A stretch of DNA of 64,000 bases from Actibacterium sp. (GCA_016278325.1 JADQCB010000014.1:49744-113743); one strand, 5' to 3'; counted from the stretch's first letter, positions 8,861-21,867 are shown. Program-made: numbers and translations. The notes: a model not told the origin generated them from the letters alone.

Positions 8861-8890
8861 AAAAGGGGGCCCGTAGGGGCCCCCTTTCCG
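8861..8890 (-). terminator. Rho-independent terminator of groESL
   Basis: On the minus strand, AAAGGGGGCCC pairs with GGGCCCCCTTT around a very short loop (GTA/TAC). The 3' arm runs straight into TTTT. It lies 23 bases past the groEL stop codon, as expected for the end of the groES-groEL transcript. Confidence 0.8.
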
Positions 8891-8912
8891 TCATTTCCGG
8901 CGAAACGGCAGA

Positions 8913-10893
<1,981 letters not shown>

Positions 10894-10930
10894 CTCTGAA
10901 CGCTCCTTGGTTCATGTTGTTCCTATGATG

Positions 10931-10957
10931 TTGGCACTCATCTTGTTCGAGTGCTAA
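10931..10957 (-). promoter_or_regulatory. CIRCE operator (HrcA binding site)
   Basis: On the minus strand the sequence is TTAGCACTC, nine bases, then GAGTGCCAA. It matches the CIRCE consensus TTAGCACTC-N9-GAGTGCTAA with one mismatch. It lies about 40-65 bases upstream of the groES start and just downstream of the -10 box, so bound HrcA repressor would block initiation. Confidence 0.93.
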
Positions 10958-10964
10958 CGGAGCG

Positions 10965-10993
10965 GAGATATGGAAAGGCTCCGGCGCTGTCAA
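10965..10993 (-). promoter_or_regulatory. Sigma70-type promoter of groESL
   Basis: Read on the minus strand, a perfect -35 box TTGACA (10988-10993) is followed after exactly 17 bases by TATCTC (10965-10970) as a weak -10. The predicted start site falls at the upstream edge of the CIRCE operator, the usual arrangement for HrcA-controlled groE operons. Confidence 0.7.
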
Positions 10994-11106
10994 CTGCAAA
11001 CGCATCAAAAAAATGCCCGCCCGGCCCGTCGCACCGCTCCCCCGTGACATCGCCGGGCCGCGACCCTATAAGGGCCGCGAAATCAGCTTCCCGAACGGAC
11101 AAAGAG

Positions 11107-12027
11107 ATGACCATCAAAGTATTCGGCCACAAATCCCCCGACACCGACTCCACCGGCTCGCCCATCATCTGGGCGTGGTACCTGACCGAGATCCGCAAGC
11201 AACCGGCCGTGCCGGTCCTTCTGGGCGAGCCCGGCACCGAGGCCGCGTTCATGCTGGAACGCTGGAATCTCGACAAGCCTGCGATCCTTGCCGAGCTGGC
11301 CGCCGGCGAGGATGTGGTGATCGTCGACACCAACAATCCCGCCGAGCTGCCCGAGGCGATCAACGACGCGCATATCATCCAGATCATCGACCATCACAAG
11401 CTGACCGGCGGTCTCCAGACGAAAGAACCGATCGACATCACGATCCGGCCGCTGGCCTGCACGGCGACCATCCTGCATGACCTGATGGGCGACGATGCCG
11501 CGAAAATGCCCGACCCGATCAAGGGCGCGATGCTGTCCTGCATCCTGTCCGACACGCTGGAATTCCGTTCGCCCACGACAACCGATCACGACCGGGCGGT
11601 GGCCGAACGGCTGGCCGGCGAGCTGGGCACGGACATTCCCGCCTATGCCGCCGAGATGTTCGCCGCGAAATCCGATGTCTCGGCCTTTTCCGACGCCGAG
11701 CTTCTGCGGATGGACAGCAAGGAATACAGCGTCGATGGCACCAGGTTCCGCGTCAGCGTGCTGGAAACCACCTCGCCGGCCGCTGTGCTCCGGCGCAAGA
11801 CCGGTCTTGTCGCGGCGATGCAGGATGTGGCGCTCGAGGATGGTGTCGACCAGGTGCTTCTGTTCGTCGTGGACATCCTGGAAGAGGAATCCACCCTTCT
11901 GGTCCCGAACGACCTGGTGAAGACGGTCGCCGAGAAAAGCTTCGGCGTGACGGTCGGCGGCGACACCGTAGTGCTGCCCGGCGTGGTCAGCCGCAAAAAG
12001 CAGATCATCCCGAATCTGAAGGTCTGA
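11107..12027 (+). CDS. ppaC: Manganese-dependent inorganic pyrophosphatase (family II)
   Basis: The 306-residue enzyme hydrolyses pyrophosphate to phosphate and pulls biosynthetic reactions forward. It belongs to the DHH superfamily: GHKSPDTDSTGSP near the N-terminus and IIDHHKLTGG near residue 100 provide the metal ligands. The C-terminal DHHA2-type domain includes RRKTG, the substrate-binding region. ATG at 11107 is chosen because the family begins at this MTIKVFGHKSPD block and AAAGAG lies upstream. It is divergent from groESL and cytoplasmic. Confidence 0.93.
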   Translation: MTIKVFGHKSPDTDSTGSPIIWAWYLTEIRKQPAVPVLLGEPGTEAAFMLERWNLDKPAILAELAAGEDVVIVDTNNPAELPEAINDAHIIQIIDHHKLTGGLQTKEPIDITIRPLACTATILHDLMGDDAAKMPDPIKGAMLSCILSDTLEFRSPTTTDHDRAVAERLAGELGTDIPAYAAEMFAAKSDVSAFSDAELLRMDSKEYSVDGTRFRVSVLETTSPAAVLRRKTGLVAAMQDVALEDGVDQVLLFVVDILEEESTLLVPNDLVKTVAEKSFGVTVGGDTVVLPGVVSRKKQIIPNLKV

Positions 12028-12091
12028 ATGGCGCAACCGTGCTGAACCCCAGGGCGCGCCTGTCGCCGCCTTTTGCCTGGAAGGCCATTTC

Positions 12092-12961
12092 ATGACCCGG
12101 ATCATCGAACATCTCTCGCAGATTTCCGAGCGTTACGACGCGCTGTTCGTCGATCTCTGGGGATGCCTGCACGATGGCCACGCCCCCTTCCCCGAGGCGG
12201 TGGCGGCGCTGCAGGAATACCGCGCCGGCGGCGGGATCGTCGTGCTGCTGACCAACGCTCCGCGCCACCGGCAAAGCGTGGCGCGGCAACTGGCGAGGAT
12301 GGGCGTGCCCGAAGATTGCTGGGACACGATCACCACCTCGGGTGACAGTGCCCGCGCGGCGATGTACCAGGGCGCGGTGGGCGCGAAGGTGTTCTTCATC
12401 GGCCAGCCCCGCGACCAGAGCTTCTTCGACCCGCTGAAGATCGTCACCGATCCGGTCGAGATCACGCAGGTGCCGCTGGACCAGGCCGAAGGGATCGTCT
12501 GCACCGGCCCCTACGACCCGATGGCCGAACCGGCCCAGCTGCGCCCGCAGCTGCTTTATGCCAAGCAGAAGGGTCTGAAACTGCTCTGTGCCAATCCCGA
12601 TGTCGTGGTCGATCGCGGCGACACGCGCGAATTCTGCGCCGGGGCCATCGCGGCGCTTTATAACGAAATGGGCGGCGAGAGCCTGTATTTCGGAAAGCCG
12701 CACCCGCCCATCTACGACCTCGCCCGACGGCGCCTGGCCCCATTGGGTGATGTGCCCGACGAACGGATCCTGTGCATCGGCGACGGGCTGCACACCGACA
12801 TTCGCGGCGCGATGGGCGAGAACCTGGACAGCCTGTTCATTACCGGCGGCCTTTTCGCGGAAGAGACCCGGACCCGCCGGCAACCGGACCCGGCGGCGCT
12901 GGACGCCCTCCTGAAGCGAGAGCAAGCCGCGCCAAGCTACGCGATCGGCTTCCTGCGGTGA
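12092..12961 (+). CDS. HAD-superfamily hydrolase, TIGR01459-like (class IIA)
   Basis: A 289-residue HAD phosphatase. Motif I is FVDLWGCLHDG, where the first Asp is the nucleophile, and motif IV is CIGDGLHTDIRGA with paired acidic residues. KPHPPIYD supplies the conserved Lys. The class IIA (NagD-like) cap lies between them. Length and motifs fit the TIGR01459 family common in alphaproteobacteria, for which no substrate is established. GGAAGG precedes the ATG. Confidence 0.88.
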   Translation: MTRIIEHLSQISERYDALFVDLWGCLHDGHAPFPEAVAALQEYRAGGGIVVLLTNAPRHRQSVARQLARMGVPEDCWDTITTSGDSARAAMYQGAVGAKVFFIGQPRDQSFFDPLKIVTDPVEITQVPLDQAEGIVCTGPYDPMAEPAQLRPQLLYAKQKGLKLLCANPDVVVDRGDTREFCAGAIAALYNEMGGESLYFGKPHPPIYDLARRRLAPLGDVPDERILCIGDGLHTDIRGAMGENLDSLFITGGLFAEETRTRRQPDPAALDALLKREQAAPSYAIGFLR

Positions 12962-13091
12962 TCCCGGCGGGGTCGCGCGGTAATTTTATTGCCAATTCCA
13001 GAAAATAACCGACTATTTGTTGCGCGGCGGCATTGCGAAGGCCGGATCGCTCGGCTACGCCGCATTGCAACATGACAATGTCGGAGGCCCC

Positions 13092-13535
13092 ATGCTGGAC
13101 AACCTGCCCCGCGGCACGATCTGCATCGAAGACATGGCAATCGGCCTGCGCCGGTATCTGCGCAAACAGGTCACCGACAATGACGTCCAACTCTTTGCCG
13201 AGGTGACGACCGATCGCAACCCGGTGCATCTGGACGATACCTATGCCCGCGAAACGATTTTCGCAGGCCGCATCGCGCATGGAATGCTGACCGCCGGGCT
13301 GATCTCGGCGGTGATCGGCGAACAGTTGCCCGGGCATGGCACGGTCTATCTGGGCCAGACGCTGAAATTCCTGGCACCCGTGCGCCCCGGCGATGTCGTT
13401 CATGCCGAGGTCGAGGTGCGCGAGATCGATTATGCCCGCCGGCGGGTCACCCTTGATTGTCACTGCGCCGTGGGCGATACGGTCGTCCTGAAGGGCGAGG
13501 CGCTGGTGATGGCGCCAAGCCGCAAATTCGACTGA
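13092..13535 (+). CDS. MaoC family dehydratase ((R)-specific enoyl-CoA hydratase-like)
   Basis: A 147-residue single hot-dog-fold protein. The hydratase-2 signature is clear: FAEVTTDRNPVHLDDTYA followed by RIAHGML, which contain the catalytic Asp and His. Small proteins of this type (PhaJ-like) hydrate trans-2-enoyl-CoA to the (R)-3-hydroxyacyl-CoA. The ATG at 13092 has TCGGAGG just upstream. Which acyl chain length it prefers cannot be seen. Confidence 0.88.
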   Translation: MLDNLPRGTICIEDMAIGLRRYLRKQVTDNDVQLFAEVTTDRNPVHLDDTYARETIFAGRIAHGMLTAGLISAVIGEQLPGHGTVYLGQTLKFLAPVRPGDVVHAEVEVREIDYARRRVTLDCHCAVGDTVVLKGEALVMAPSRKFD

Positions 13536-13568
13536 CGGCGGCCGGGGTCCGGGCGTCACCGGGGACCG

Positions 13569-14507
13569 ATGAAGACCTGCACCGACTGGACCGGACTGTC
13601 ACCCAAGGATCGCGGCGCCGCAGCGGCGATCGGCAATTTCGATGGCGTGCATCTGGGCCACCAGGCGGTGATCGACATCGCCCGTGGCGCGGCCGCGCGC
13701 CACGGCGCCCCGCTTGGCATCGTGACATTCGAACCGCATCCCAGAGAATACTTCGCCCCCGCGGCGCCCCCCTTTCGGCTGATGAATGCCGAGGCCAAGC
13801 AGCACCGCCTGCAAAAGCTCGGGGTCGAGAAACTTTACCAGCTTCCGTTCGACAGCCGCCTGTCGGCACTGACGCCCGAAGAATTCGCGCACGAGGTGAT
13901 CGCGGACGGGCTTGGCCTGTGCCATGTGGTCGTCGGCACCGATTTCTGTTTCGGCAAGGGGCGCAAGGGCACGGCGCAGGATCTGATGCGCTTCGGCGCG
14001 GCGATGGGCTTCGACGTGACGCTCGCCCCGCTTGTGGAAGGCGCAGCCGGCGCCGTGTCCTCGACCGCGATCCGCCAGGCCCTCGGCGAAGGACGGCCGC
14101 GCGACGCGGCAAGGATGCTGGGCCATTGGCACCGGATCGAGGGCGCGGTGCTGCACGGCGACAAGCGCGGGCGCGACCTGGGCTTTCCCACCGCGAACAT
14201 GACGATCCGCGGCCTGCACCCGCCGCGTTTCGGCATCTATGCCGTCACCGTCGACGTGCTGTCCGGTCCGCATGCGGGCACCTATCTCGGGGTATCGTCG
14301 ATCGGCACCCGCCCGCAATTCGGCGCGAACATGCCCAATTGCGAAACCTTCCTGTTCGACTTTTCGGGCGATCTCTATGGCACCCATCTTTCGGTCGCGC
14401 TGGTCGAATTCCTGCGCCCCGAGGCGAGATTCGAATCCATTGACGCGCTGATCGCACAGATGACGCGCGACGTTTTCCGGGCGCAAGAGGTTCTCGATGG
14501 CCTCTGA
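13569..14507 (+). CDS. ribF: Bifunctional riboflavin kinase / FAD synthetase
   Basis: The 312-residue cytoplasmic enzyme makes FMN from riboflavin and then FAD. The N-terminal adenylyltransferase domain has IGNFDGVHLGHQ, a nucleotidyltransferase HxGH motif, and SSTAIRQALGEG. The C-terminal flavokinase domain has RGRDLGFPTANM and the GVSSIGTRPQFG block. The length is typical. It stands in a rightward run of housekeeping genes, 33 bases after the MaoC gene. Confidence 0.95.
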   Translation: MKTCTDWTGLSPKDRGAAAAIGNFDGVHLGHQAVIDIARGAAARHGAPLGIVTFEPHPREYFAPAAPPFRLMNAEAKQHRLQKLGVEKLYQLPFDSRLSALTPEEFAHEVIADGLGLCHVVVGTDFCFGKGRKGTAQDLMRFGAAMGFDVTLAPLVEGAAGAVSSTAIRQALGEGRPRDAARMLGHWHRIEGAVLHGDKRGRDLGFPTANMTIRGLHPPRFGIYAVTVDVLSGPHAGTYLGVSSIGTRPQFGANMPNCETFLFDFSGDLYGTHLSVALVEFLRPEARFESIDALIAQMTRDVFRAQEVLDGL

Positions 14508-14547
14508 CCCCCTTCCCTTTCCGCCCGCATGAGCTAGGCTCGGCCAG

Positions 14548-15018
14548 ATGACAGACCCGATCGACCGCGAAGGGCTGCGCGACCGCTTCTGGGAGCGCGT
14601 GCCGTTGAAAAACCTCACCAAGCGCGAGTGGGAAGCCCTTTGCGACGGCTGTGGAAAATGCTGCCTGAACAAGTTGGAGGACGCCGATACCGGCGAGGTT
14701 GCCTTCACCCGCATCGCCTGTCGCCTGCTGGACGACGAAACCTGCCGCTGCGCGCATTACGATATCCGAAAGTCCATCGTCCCCGAATGCGTGGTGCTGC
14801 GCCCGGACAACCTGGAAAAGATCGCCTACTGGATGCCCGAAACCTGCGCCTATCGCCTTTTGTCGGAAGGCCGGCCGCTTTACGACTGGCACCCGCTGAT
14901 CTCGGGCGACCCGGAATCGGTGCATCGTGCCGGGGTGTCCGTGCGCGGCTGGACCATACCGGAATTCGACGTGCCGGTCGAAGACTGGGAAGATCATGTC
15001 ATCGAAGAGGAGCTCTGA
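14548..15018 (+). CDS. YcgN-like cysteine cluster protein (UPF0260)
   Basis: A 156-residue protein of the UPF0260 family. It shows LCDGCGKCCLNKLED and further cysteines in TRIACRLLDDETCRCAHY and VPECVVL, an arrangement that suggests a bound iron-sulphur or zinc centre. The role of the family is not established. The end lies five bases before the threonine aldolase start, so the two are probably co-transcribed. Confidence 0.88.
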   Translation: MTDPIDREGLRDRFWERVPLKNLTKREWEALCDGCGKCCLNKLEDADTGEVAFTRIACRLLDDETCRCAHYDIRKSIVPECVVLRPDNLEKIAYWMPETCAYRLLSEGRPLYDWHPLISGDPESVHRAGVSVRGWTIPEFDVPVEDWEDHVIEEEL

Positions 15019-15022
15019 GCAG

Positions 15023-16075
15023 ATGCATTTCGCCTCGGACAACACGTCACCCGTTCCGCCGCAGATCCTGGACGCCCTGGTCCGGGTCAACCACGGCTAC
15101 GCCATGCCCTATGGCAACGATGCGCTGATGGCCGAGGTGCGCGACACGATCCGCCATGTCTTCGAGGCGCCCGGGGCGGCCGTCTATCTGGTGGCCACCG
15201 GAACCGCGGCCAATGTGCTGGCGCTGTCCTGCCTGTGCCCGCCCTGGGCGACGATCTTCTGCCATCGCAACGCCCATATCGAAGAGGATGAATGCGGTGC
15301 CCCGGAATTCTATACCGGCGGCGCGAAGCTGACATTGATCGACGGCGAGAACGCCCGGATGACGCCCGGCGGCCTGGATGCGGCAATAGCCTTCACCGGC
15401 CGCGGCGGGGTGCACAATGTCCAGCGCGGCGCGGTGTCGATCACCAACGCCACCGAAAAGGGCGATGTCTATTCCGCCGACGATGTGGCGGCGCTGTGCG
15501 CGGTGGCGCGTGCCTACGACCTGCCGGTGCACATGGACGGCGCGCGGTTCGCCAATGCCCTGGTCAGCAGCGGCGCAACCCCGGCCGAGATGACGTGGAA
15601 GGCCGGGGTCGACGTGCTGTCCTTCGGCGGGACCAAGAACGGCCTGATGGGGGTCGAGGCGGTGATCATATTCGACCCCGAAAAGGCGTGGGAATTCGAG
15701 CTGCGGCGCAAGCGCGGCGGGCACCTCTTTTCCAAGCATCGCTACCTGTCGGCACAAATGGCAGCCTACCTGGAGGACGACCTGTGGCTGAAACTGGCCG
15801 CCCGCGCCAATGACGCGGCGGCGCGGCTGTCACGCGGCATCGAATCGCTGCCCGGGGCACGGCTGCTCAATCCGACCCGGGCGAACATGGTTTTCGCCGC
15901 CTGGCCGCGCAGCGGGCACCGCCATGCGACCGAGGCGGGGGCCGCGTATTACTTCTGGCCGATGGACCAGACGCTCGACGGTCCGGCCGACGATCCGCTT
16001 TCGGCGCGGCTCGTGTGCTCCTGGTCCACCACGGATGCCGAGGTGGATGGCTTTCTGGACCTGTTGCGCGGTTAG
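15023..16075 (+). CDS. Low-specificity L-threonine aldolase
   Basis: A 350-residue PLP enzyme of the beta-eliminating lyase family that cleaves L-threonine (or allo-threonine) to glycine and acetaldehyde. It begins MHFASDNTSPVPPQIL and has the PLP-lysine block SFGGTKNGLMG and the aspartate segment VHMDGARFAN. ATG at 15023 follows the upstream stop immediately and aligns with the family start. It converges with the hydrolase gene, overlapping it by four bases. Confidence 0.92.
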   Translation: MHFASDNTSPVPPQILDALVRVNHGYAMPYGNDALMAEVRDTIRHVFEAPGAAVYLVATGTAANVLALSCLCPPWATIFCHRNAHIEEDECGAPEFYTGGAKLTLIDGENARMTPGGLDAAIAFTGRGGVHNVQRGAVSITNATEKGDVYSADDVAALCAVARAYDLPVHMDGARFANALVSSGATPAEMTWKAGVDVLSFGGTKNGLMGVEAVIIFDPEKAWEFELRRKRGGHLFSKHRYLSAQMAAYLEDDLWLKLAARANDAAARLSRGIESLPGARLLNPTRANMVFAAWPRSGHRHATEAGAAYYFWPMDQTLDGPADDPLSARLVCSWSTTDAEVDGFLDLLRG

Positions 16076-16890
16076 ACGACCGGCTGCGCCGTTGCGACCA
16101 GGAACCGGGCCAGCGCGGCGGCAACCGCGGCCGGGTGCGTGACAGGCAGCATATGCCCGGCGCCAGGCACCCGCACGCGGCGCCGATCCGGCAGCCGCGC
16201 CGCGATCACGTCATGGATGGCCGCGACGATGGGCGGGGAATTCGCGCCTTCCAGCAACAGCACGGGCCGGTCCAGCGCTTCCAGCCGGCCCGGCGCCAGA
16301 ATTCCGGCCCGATCCTGCGACAATGCGGCATCGCTGGCCCCGACAAAGCCGATACCGGCGCGCAAGGCACCGCGTTGCCGGCGCGGCAGCGCGGCCCAGT
16401 CCGCCCCGCCGCCCCAGTCGATCATGAAGGCCTGCGCGGCCTGCTCATCATCGCCGCGCGCAATGGCATCCATGACCTGCGAATGCCGCCCCGTGAAGGC
16501 ATCGAAAGCCATCGTCCCATGCGCGGCGGCGAACAGGACCGGCTCGATCAGGGTCAGGCTGCGGACCTGCCGCGGATGTTCCAGGGCCAGGCGCAATGCA
16601 ACGGTGGCGCCGAAGGAATGGCCGACCAGCTCCATCTCGTCCGTCCCCAGCAGATCGGCCGCCATCGCCGTGGAAAGGTCGTGCGGATCGGTTCGACCGT
16701 CCCAGGCGTCGCTCTGGCCATGTCCGGGCAGATCGAAGGCCAGCGCCCCGAGCCCCGGCCCCAGGTGATCCATCACGCCCGTCCAGGCGCCGCAATGGGC
16801 CAGCGAACAATGGATCAGCAATGCCTTGCGCTTGCCGTCGCCAAGGCGGCGTATGCAGGTCCGGTGCCCGCCCGCCCGCATGTGCCGCAT
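16072..16890 (-). CDS. Alpha/beta-fold hydrolase
   Basis: A 272-residue alpha/beta hydrolase. LLIHCSLAHCGAW is the oxyanion-hole region, GHSFG is the nucleophile elbow, and GAGHMLP near the C-terminus supplies the catalytic His. An Asp late in the chain completes the usual triad. The substrate is unknown. Its ATG shares one base with the stop of the upstream isomerase gene (TGATG), so the two are translationally coupled. Confidence 0.87.
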   Translation of the reverse strand: MRHMRAGGHRTCIRRLGDGKRKALLIHCSLAHCGAWTGVMDHLGPGLGALAFDLPGHGQSDAWDGRTDPHDLSTAMAADLLGTDEMELVGHSFGATVALRLALEHPRQVRSLTLIEPVLFAAAHGTMAFDAFTGRHSQVMDAIARGDDEQAAQAFMIDWGGGADWAALPRRQRGALRAGIGFVGASDAALSQDRAGILAPGRLEALDRPVLLLEGANSPPIVAAIHDVIAARLPDRRRVRVPGAGHMLPVTHPAAVAAALARFLVATAQPVV

Positions 16891-17498
16891 CAGATCTTTC
16901 CGTCCAGATGCAATTCCAGGTCGTCGAGCCGATCCTGACCCCAGAAGGGCTCCTCTCCGTCGACGATGTAGAAGGGCGATCCGAAAACACCCTTCGAGAT
17001 CGCCTCTTCCAGGTTCGCGGCATAGGTCTCGGCGCCGTCAAGAAGGCCGGTATCGGCCAGGGACGGGTCGAACCCCGCCGCGGCAAGGCAATCCTTGATC
17101 ACCGCATCCTCGGCGATGTCCCGGTCCTCGGCCCAGCAGGCGCGCAGGAGGTTGCGGACCAATGCGCCCACATCTCCGCCCTGCGCTTTCTGTGCTTTCT
17201 GCGCGGCGATGATGGCATAGGCCGCCGGGGCGGCATTGGTCGGGAAATGGGCCGGTTGCAGATTGATCGGCATCCCGGTCCGGGTTGCGATTCGCCGCAG
17301 CTCGGCCATGCGGTATTTCTGGCGGCTCTCATGGCGTTGCGGCGGCGGCGTGCCACCGGTCCGCCCGAACAGCGCGAGGATGTCGATGGGCTTGTATGAT
17401 ATCGTCGCCCCGTGCCGCGCCGCGATTTCTTCCAACCGGCTGCCTGCAAGATAGGTAAAGGGTGAAATCGGGGAGAAAAAATAGTCGATCCGGGCCAT
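16890..17498 (-). CDS. 2-hydroxychromene-2-carboxylate isomerase-like protein (DsbA family)
   Basis: A 202-residue thioredoxin-fold protein of the HCCA isomerase type. It starts IDYFFSPISPFTYLAG and ends with the family signature GVFGSPFYIVDGEEPFWGQD. True HCCA isomerases act with glutathione in naphthalene breakdown. No other degradation gene is present here, so the actual substrate is probably different. It is coupled to the downstream alpha/beta hydrolase and divergent from prs. Confidence 0.88.
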   Translation of the reverse strand: MARIDYFFSPISPFTYLAGSRLEEIAARHGATISYKPIDILALFGRTGGTPPPQRHESRQKYRMAELRRIATRTGMPINLQPAHFPTNAAPAAYAIIAAQKAQKAQGGDVGALVRNLLRACWAEDRDIAEDAVIKDCLAAAGFDPSLADTGLLDGAETYAANLEEAISKGVFGSPFYIVDGEEPFWGQDRLDDLELHLDGKI

Positions 17499-17604
17499 AT
17501 TGCCGCCTCCGCACGCCTCTAGGTTTGCAAGACCGTAACCGGGTGATAAGCGGTGTCAACGTCACGAATCCGTCATGTGGATGCTTCCTGGGGACCCCGC
17601 TGCC

Positions 17605-18627
17605 ATGTCATCTGTCACCGAACCGAAACTAATCTCGGGCAATGCCAACCGTCGGCTTGCCACGTCCATCGCGCGCCGAATGTCGATGCATCGGGGGGTG
17701 AATGTCGGGCTTGTCGATGCCCGCGTGGAACGCTTCAACGATCAGGAAATCTTTGTCGAGGTCTATGAAAACGTCCGCGGCGAGGACATGTTCATCATTC
17801 AGCCGACCTCGAACCCGGCCAATGACAACCTGATGGAACTGCTGATCATCTGCGATGCGCTGCGCCGATCGAGCGCGGCCCGCATCACCGCCGTGATCCC
17901 CTATTTCGGCTATGCAAGGCAGGATCGGCGCACCAAGGCGCGCACGCCGATCTCGGCCAAGCTGGTGGCCAACATGATGGTCGAGGCAGGAATCGAGCGG
18001 GTGCTGACGATGGATCTGCACGCCGCGCAGATCCAGGGCTTCTTCGACATCCCGGTCGACAACCTCTATGCCTCTCCGGTCTTCGCGCTGGACATTCAGC
18101 ACCAGTTCCGCGGCCAGATGGACGACCTGATGGTCGTTTCGCCCGATGTCGGCGGCGTGGCGCGCGCGCGCGAACTTGCGCAACGCATCAGCGCGCCGCT
18201 GTCCATCGTCGACAAGCGGCGCGAGAAACCCGGCGAAATTGCCGAGATGAAGGTCATCGGCGACGTTTCGGGCAAGAAATGCATCATCGTCGATGATATC
18301 TGCGACACCGCCGGGACGCTGTGCAAGGCGGCCGATGTCCTGATCGAACAGGGCGCGGCCGAGGTGCATTCCTATATCACCCACGGGGTGCTGTCCGGCC
18401 CGGCCGTCGAGCGGATCACCAATTCGCGGATGAAGAGCCTTGTCATCACCGACTCGATCCAGGCGACCGACCCGGTCCGCGCCGCGCCGAACATCCGGAT
18501 CGTTCCCACGGCACCGATGTTCGCGCAGGCGATCATGAATATCTGGCACGGCACCTCGGTGTCGTCGCTGTTCGACCGCGACACCCTGGCGCCGATCTAC
18601 GAGGGAATGTACGCGATGAGCGGCTGA
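17605..18627 (+). CDS. prs: Ribose-phosphate pyrophosphokinase
   Basis: The 340-residue cytoplasmic enzyme makes PRPP from ribose 5-phosphate and ATP for nucleotide, histidine and tryptophan synthesis. Visible hallmarks are [18 protein letters not shown], the flexible-loop region [12 protein letters not shown], and the PRPP-binding loop [20 protein letters not shown] at 17605 ([13 protein letters not shown]) is preferred over 17575 because family members begin just before this block. Confidence 0.95.
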   Translation: MSSVTEPKLISGNANRRLATSIARRMSMHRGVNVGLVDARVERFNDQEIFVEVYENVRGEDMFIIQPTSNPANDNLMELLIICDALRRSSAARITAVIPYFGYARQDRRTKARTPISAKLVANMMVEAGIERVLTMDLHAAQIQGFFDIPVDNLYASPVFALDIQHQFRGQMDDLMVVSPDVGGVARARELAQRISAPLSIVDKRREKPGEIAEMKVIGDVSGKKCIIVDDICDTAGTLCKAADVLIEQGAAEVHSYITHGVLSGPAVERITNSRMKSLVITDSIQATDPVRAAPNIRIVPTAPMFAQAIMNIWHGTSVSSLFDRDTLAPIYEGMYAMSG

Positions 18628-18631
18628 CCCC

Positions 18632-18982
18632 TCAGCCGAGATCCCAGTCATCGCTGTGGCGCAGCTCGCCGAGCGCGGTCCAGTCGACCCGTATCCGCGC
18701 GACGCGCGAATCGCCCCAGGTCTTGAACACCACCTCGAAATCACGCGCGGTGACCTTGCGAACCGAAAGGTCGCCCCGCGCGTTCACCCCCTGCCCCAGA
18801 TCCCACATCGCCAGGCCGGCCATCACCACCGGCGCGTCCAGAAACGCCTCGGAAAAGCGGATATTCACCGCGATCGCGCGCTCGCCGCTGCCGGACCACA
18901 TCACGCCATCCGTCTCGAAATCCGAGAACAGGACCCGCGACCCCTGGTCGACGCCAATCAGATTGTTCCGAAATTTCCGCAT
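18632..18982 (-). CDS. H-type lectin domain-containing protein
   Basis: A 116-residue protein consisting almost wholly of an H-type lectin domain (PF09458-like). Aromatic and acidic positions such as VLFSDFETDGVMW, NIRFSEAFLDAPVV and FKTWGDSRVARIRVDW fit the beta-sandwich repeats. These domains bind N-acetylgalactosamine or other sugars in eukaryotes. No signal peptide is visible. It lies 117 bases downstream of atpC on the same strand, beyond a hairpin that looks like a terminator. Its function in bacteria is not established. Confidence 0.8.
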   Translation of the reverse strand: MRKFRNNLIGVDQGSRVLFSDFETDGVMWSGSGERAIAVNIRFSEAFLDAPVVMAGLAMWDLGQGVNARGDLSVRKVTARDFEVVFKTWGDSRVARIRVDWTALGELRHSDDWDLG

Positions 18983-19045
18983 GCGTCCCCGTGCCTTCGG
19001 GCCCCGATCCTAATATCGCAAGATGGCAGGATTTGGACCGGAACG

Positions 19046-19070
19046 ACGAAAGACCCCGGCAAGCCGGGGC
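19046..19070 (-). terminator. Rho-independent terminator after atpC
   Basis: On the minus strand CCCCGGC, loop TT, GCCGGGG is followed by TCTTTC. The 7-bp GC stem sits 30 bases past the atpC stop and would end the F1 operon before the lectin gene. The T-tract is interrupted, so some read-through is possible. Confidence 0.6.
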
Positions 19071-19099
19071 CCAGGGTCATCGAATGACATCGACGAGGA

Positions 19100-19537
19100 T
19101 CAGTCGTTGGGAAGCTTCGGTTCCAGCCCGATCCGCCCGCCCATGGCGACCATGTCCGACAACAGCTTGGCGGCATCGTCCACCGGCCCCGGATCGTTCC
19201 TGAACCGGTCCTGCGCCTTGGCATGCGCCTCATGCGCCGCGGCCACCATCTCGTCGACCATGTCCTGCGTGACCTCCTGCGCGAGATGGGCACGCTCGGC
19301 CAGGACGGTTATGCCCTCCTGGCCGATCTCGGCAAAGCCGCCGGTGACGATATAGGTCTCGTTCCCGTCGGGCCCCTCCACCTCGAGCACGCCCGGACGC
19401 AGCGTGGTGATCAGCGGCGCATGATCCGGCATCGCGGTCATGTCGCCCTCGGCGCCGGGAATATGCACCGCTGTCGCCTGACGCGAGGCAAGCCTGCGCT
19501 CGGGCGACACCAGATCGAATTGCATTGTATCAGCCAT
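19100..19537 (-). CDS. atpC: ATP synthase F1 subunit epsilon
   Basis: A 145-residue epsilon subunit of the F1 central stalk, which couples rotation to catalysis and can inhibit ATP hydrolysis. [17 protein letters not shown] at the N-terminus, [14 protein letters not shown] and IVTGGFAEI are the standard beta-sandwich blocks; the C-terminal helical part follows. ATG at 19537 is favoured over the adjacent GTG at 19540 because AAAGGGGG is correctly spaced from it. It is the last gene of the F1 operon. Confidence 0.95.
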   Translation of the reverse strand: MADTMQFDLVSPERRLASRQATAVHIPGAEGDMTAMPDHAPLITTLRPGVLEVEGPDGNETYIVTGGFAEIGQEGITVLAERAHLAQEVTQDMVDEMVAAAHEAHAKAQDRFRNDPGPVDDAAKLLSDMVAMGGRIGLEPKLPND

Positions 19538-19548
19538 CACGGCCCCCT

Positions 19549-20991
<1,443 letters not shown>

Positions 20992-21867
20992 TTAGAGCGC
21001 CTCGGCGCCCGAAATAATCTCGATCAGTTCCTTGGTGATCGCCGCCTGACGCGAGCGGTTGTACTCGATCGTCAGCTTGTCGATCATCTCCCCGGCGTTG
21101 CGCGTGGCATTGTCCATCGCGCTCATCCGGGCGCCCTGTTCGGACGCGGCGTTTTCCAGCAGCGCCGCAAAGACCTGCGTCGCCACGCCGCGCGGCAGCA
21201 GATCGGCAAGGATCCCTTCTTCGGACGGCTCGTAATCGTAAATCGGGCCGGCCTGCGCGTCCGCGTCGACGTCGAAGCTGGCCGGAATGACCTGCTGCGC
21301 GGTCGGTTCCTGGCTGATGACCGACTGGAAGGTCGCGTAGAACAGGGTCGCCACGTCGAACTCCCCGGCGTCGAAACGATCCAGGATGTCCTGCGCGATC
21401 TCCTGCGCATTGTCATACCCGATCCGCTTGACCTCGCTCAGGTCGAAATGGCCGATGAACAGGTCGCCATGATCGCGGCGCAGCTGCTCGCGGCCTTTTT
21501 TGCCGACCGTCAGGATCTTGACGGTCTTGCCGTCGGCCTTCAGCGCCTGGATCTTCTGCCGGGCCAGCCGCACGATCGAGCTGTTGAAACCGCCGCACAG
21601 GCCGCGCTCGGCGGTCATGACGACCAGAAGCTGCACCTTGTCGCTGCCGGTGCCCGCCAGCAGCCGCGGCGCAGTGTCGGACCCGGCGACGGAAGATGCC
21701 AGGCTTCCCATCACCGATTCCATGCGTTCGGCATAGGGGCGGGCATTCTCGGCGGCGTCCTGGGCGCGGCGAAGCTTGGCCGCCGCGACCATCTGCATGG
21801 CTTTCGTGATCTTGCGCGTCGACTTGACGCTCGCGATCCGGTTCTTGAGGTCCTTGAGGCTTGGCAT
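20992..21867 (-). CDS. atpG: ATP synthase F1 subunit gamma
   Basis: A 291-residue gamma subunit, the rotating shaft inside the alpha3beta3 hexamer. The N-terminal helix [20 protein letters not shown] and the C-terminal block [20 protein letters not shown] (with ITKELIEI) are the conserved coiled-coil parts. [10 protein letters not shown] is the central signature. The order atpA-atpG-atpD is canonical. Confidence 0.98.
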   Translation of the reverse strand: MPSLKDLKNRIASVKSTRKITKAMQMVAAAKLRRAQDAAENARPYAERMESVMGSLASSVAGSDTAPRLLAGTGSDKVQLLVVMTAERGLCGGFNSSIVRLARQKIQALKADGKTVKILTVGKKGREQLRRDHGDLFIGHFDLSEVKRIGYDNAQEIAQDILDRFDAGEFDVATLFYATFQSVISQEPTAQQVIPASFDVDADAQAGPIYDYEPSEEGILADLLPRGVATQVFAALLENAASEQGARMSAMDNATRNAGEMIDKLTIEYNRSRQAAITKELIEIISGAEAL

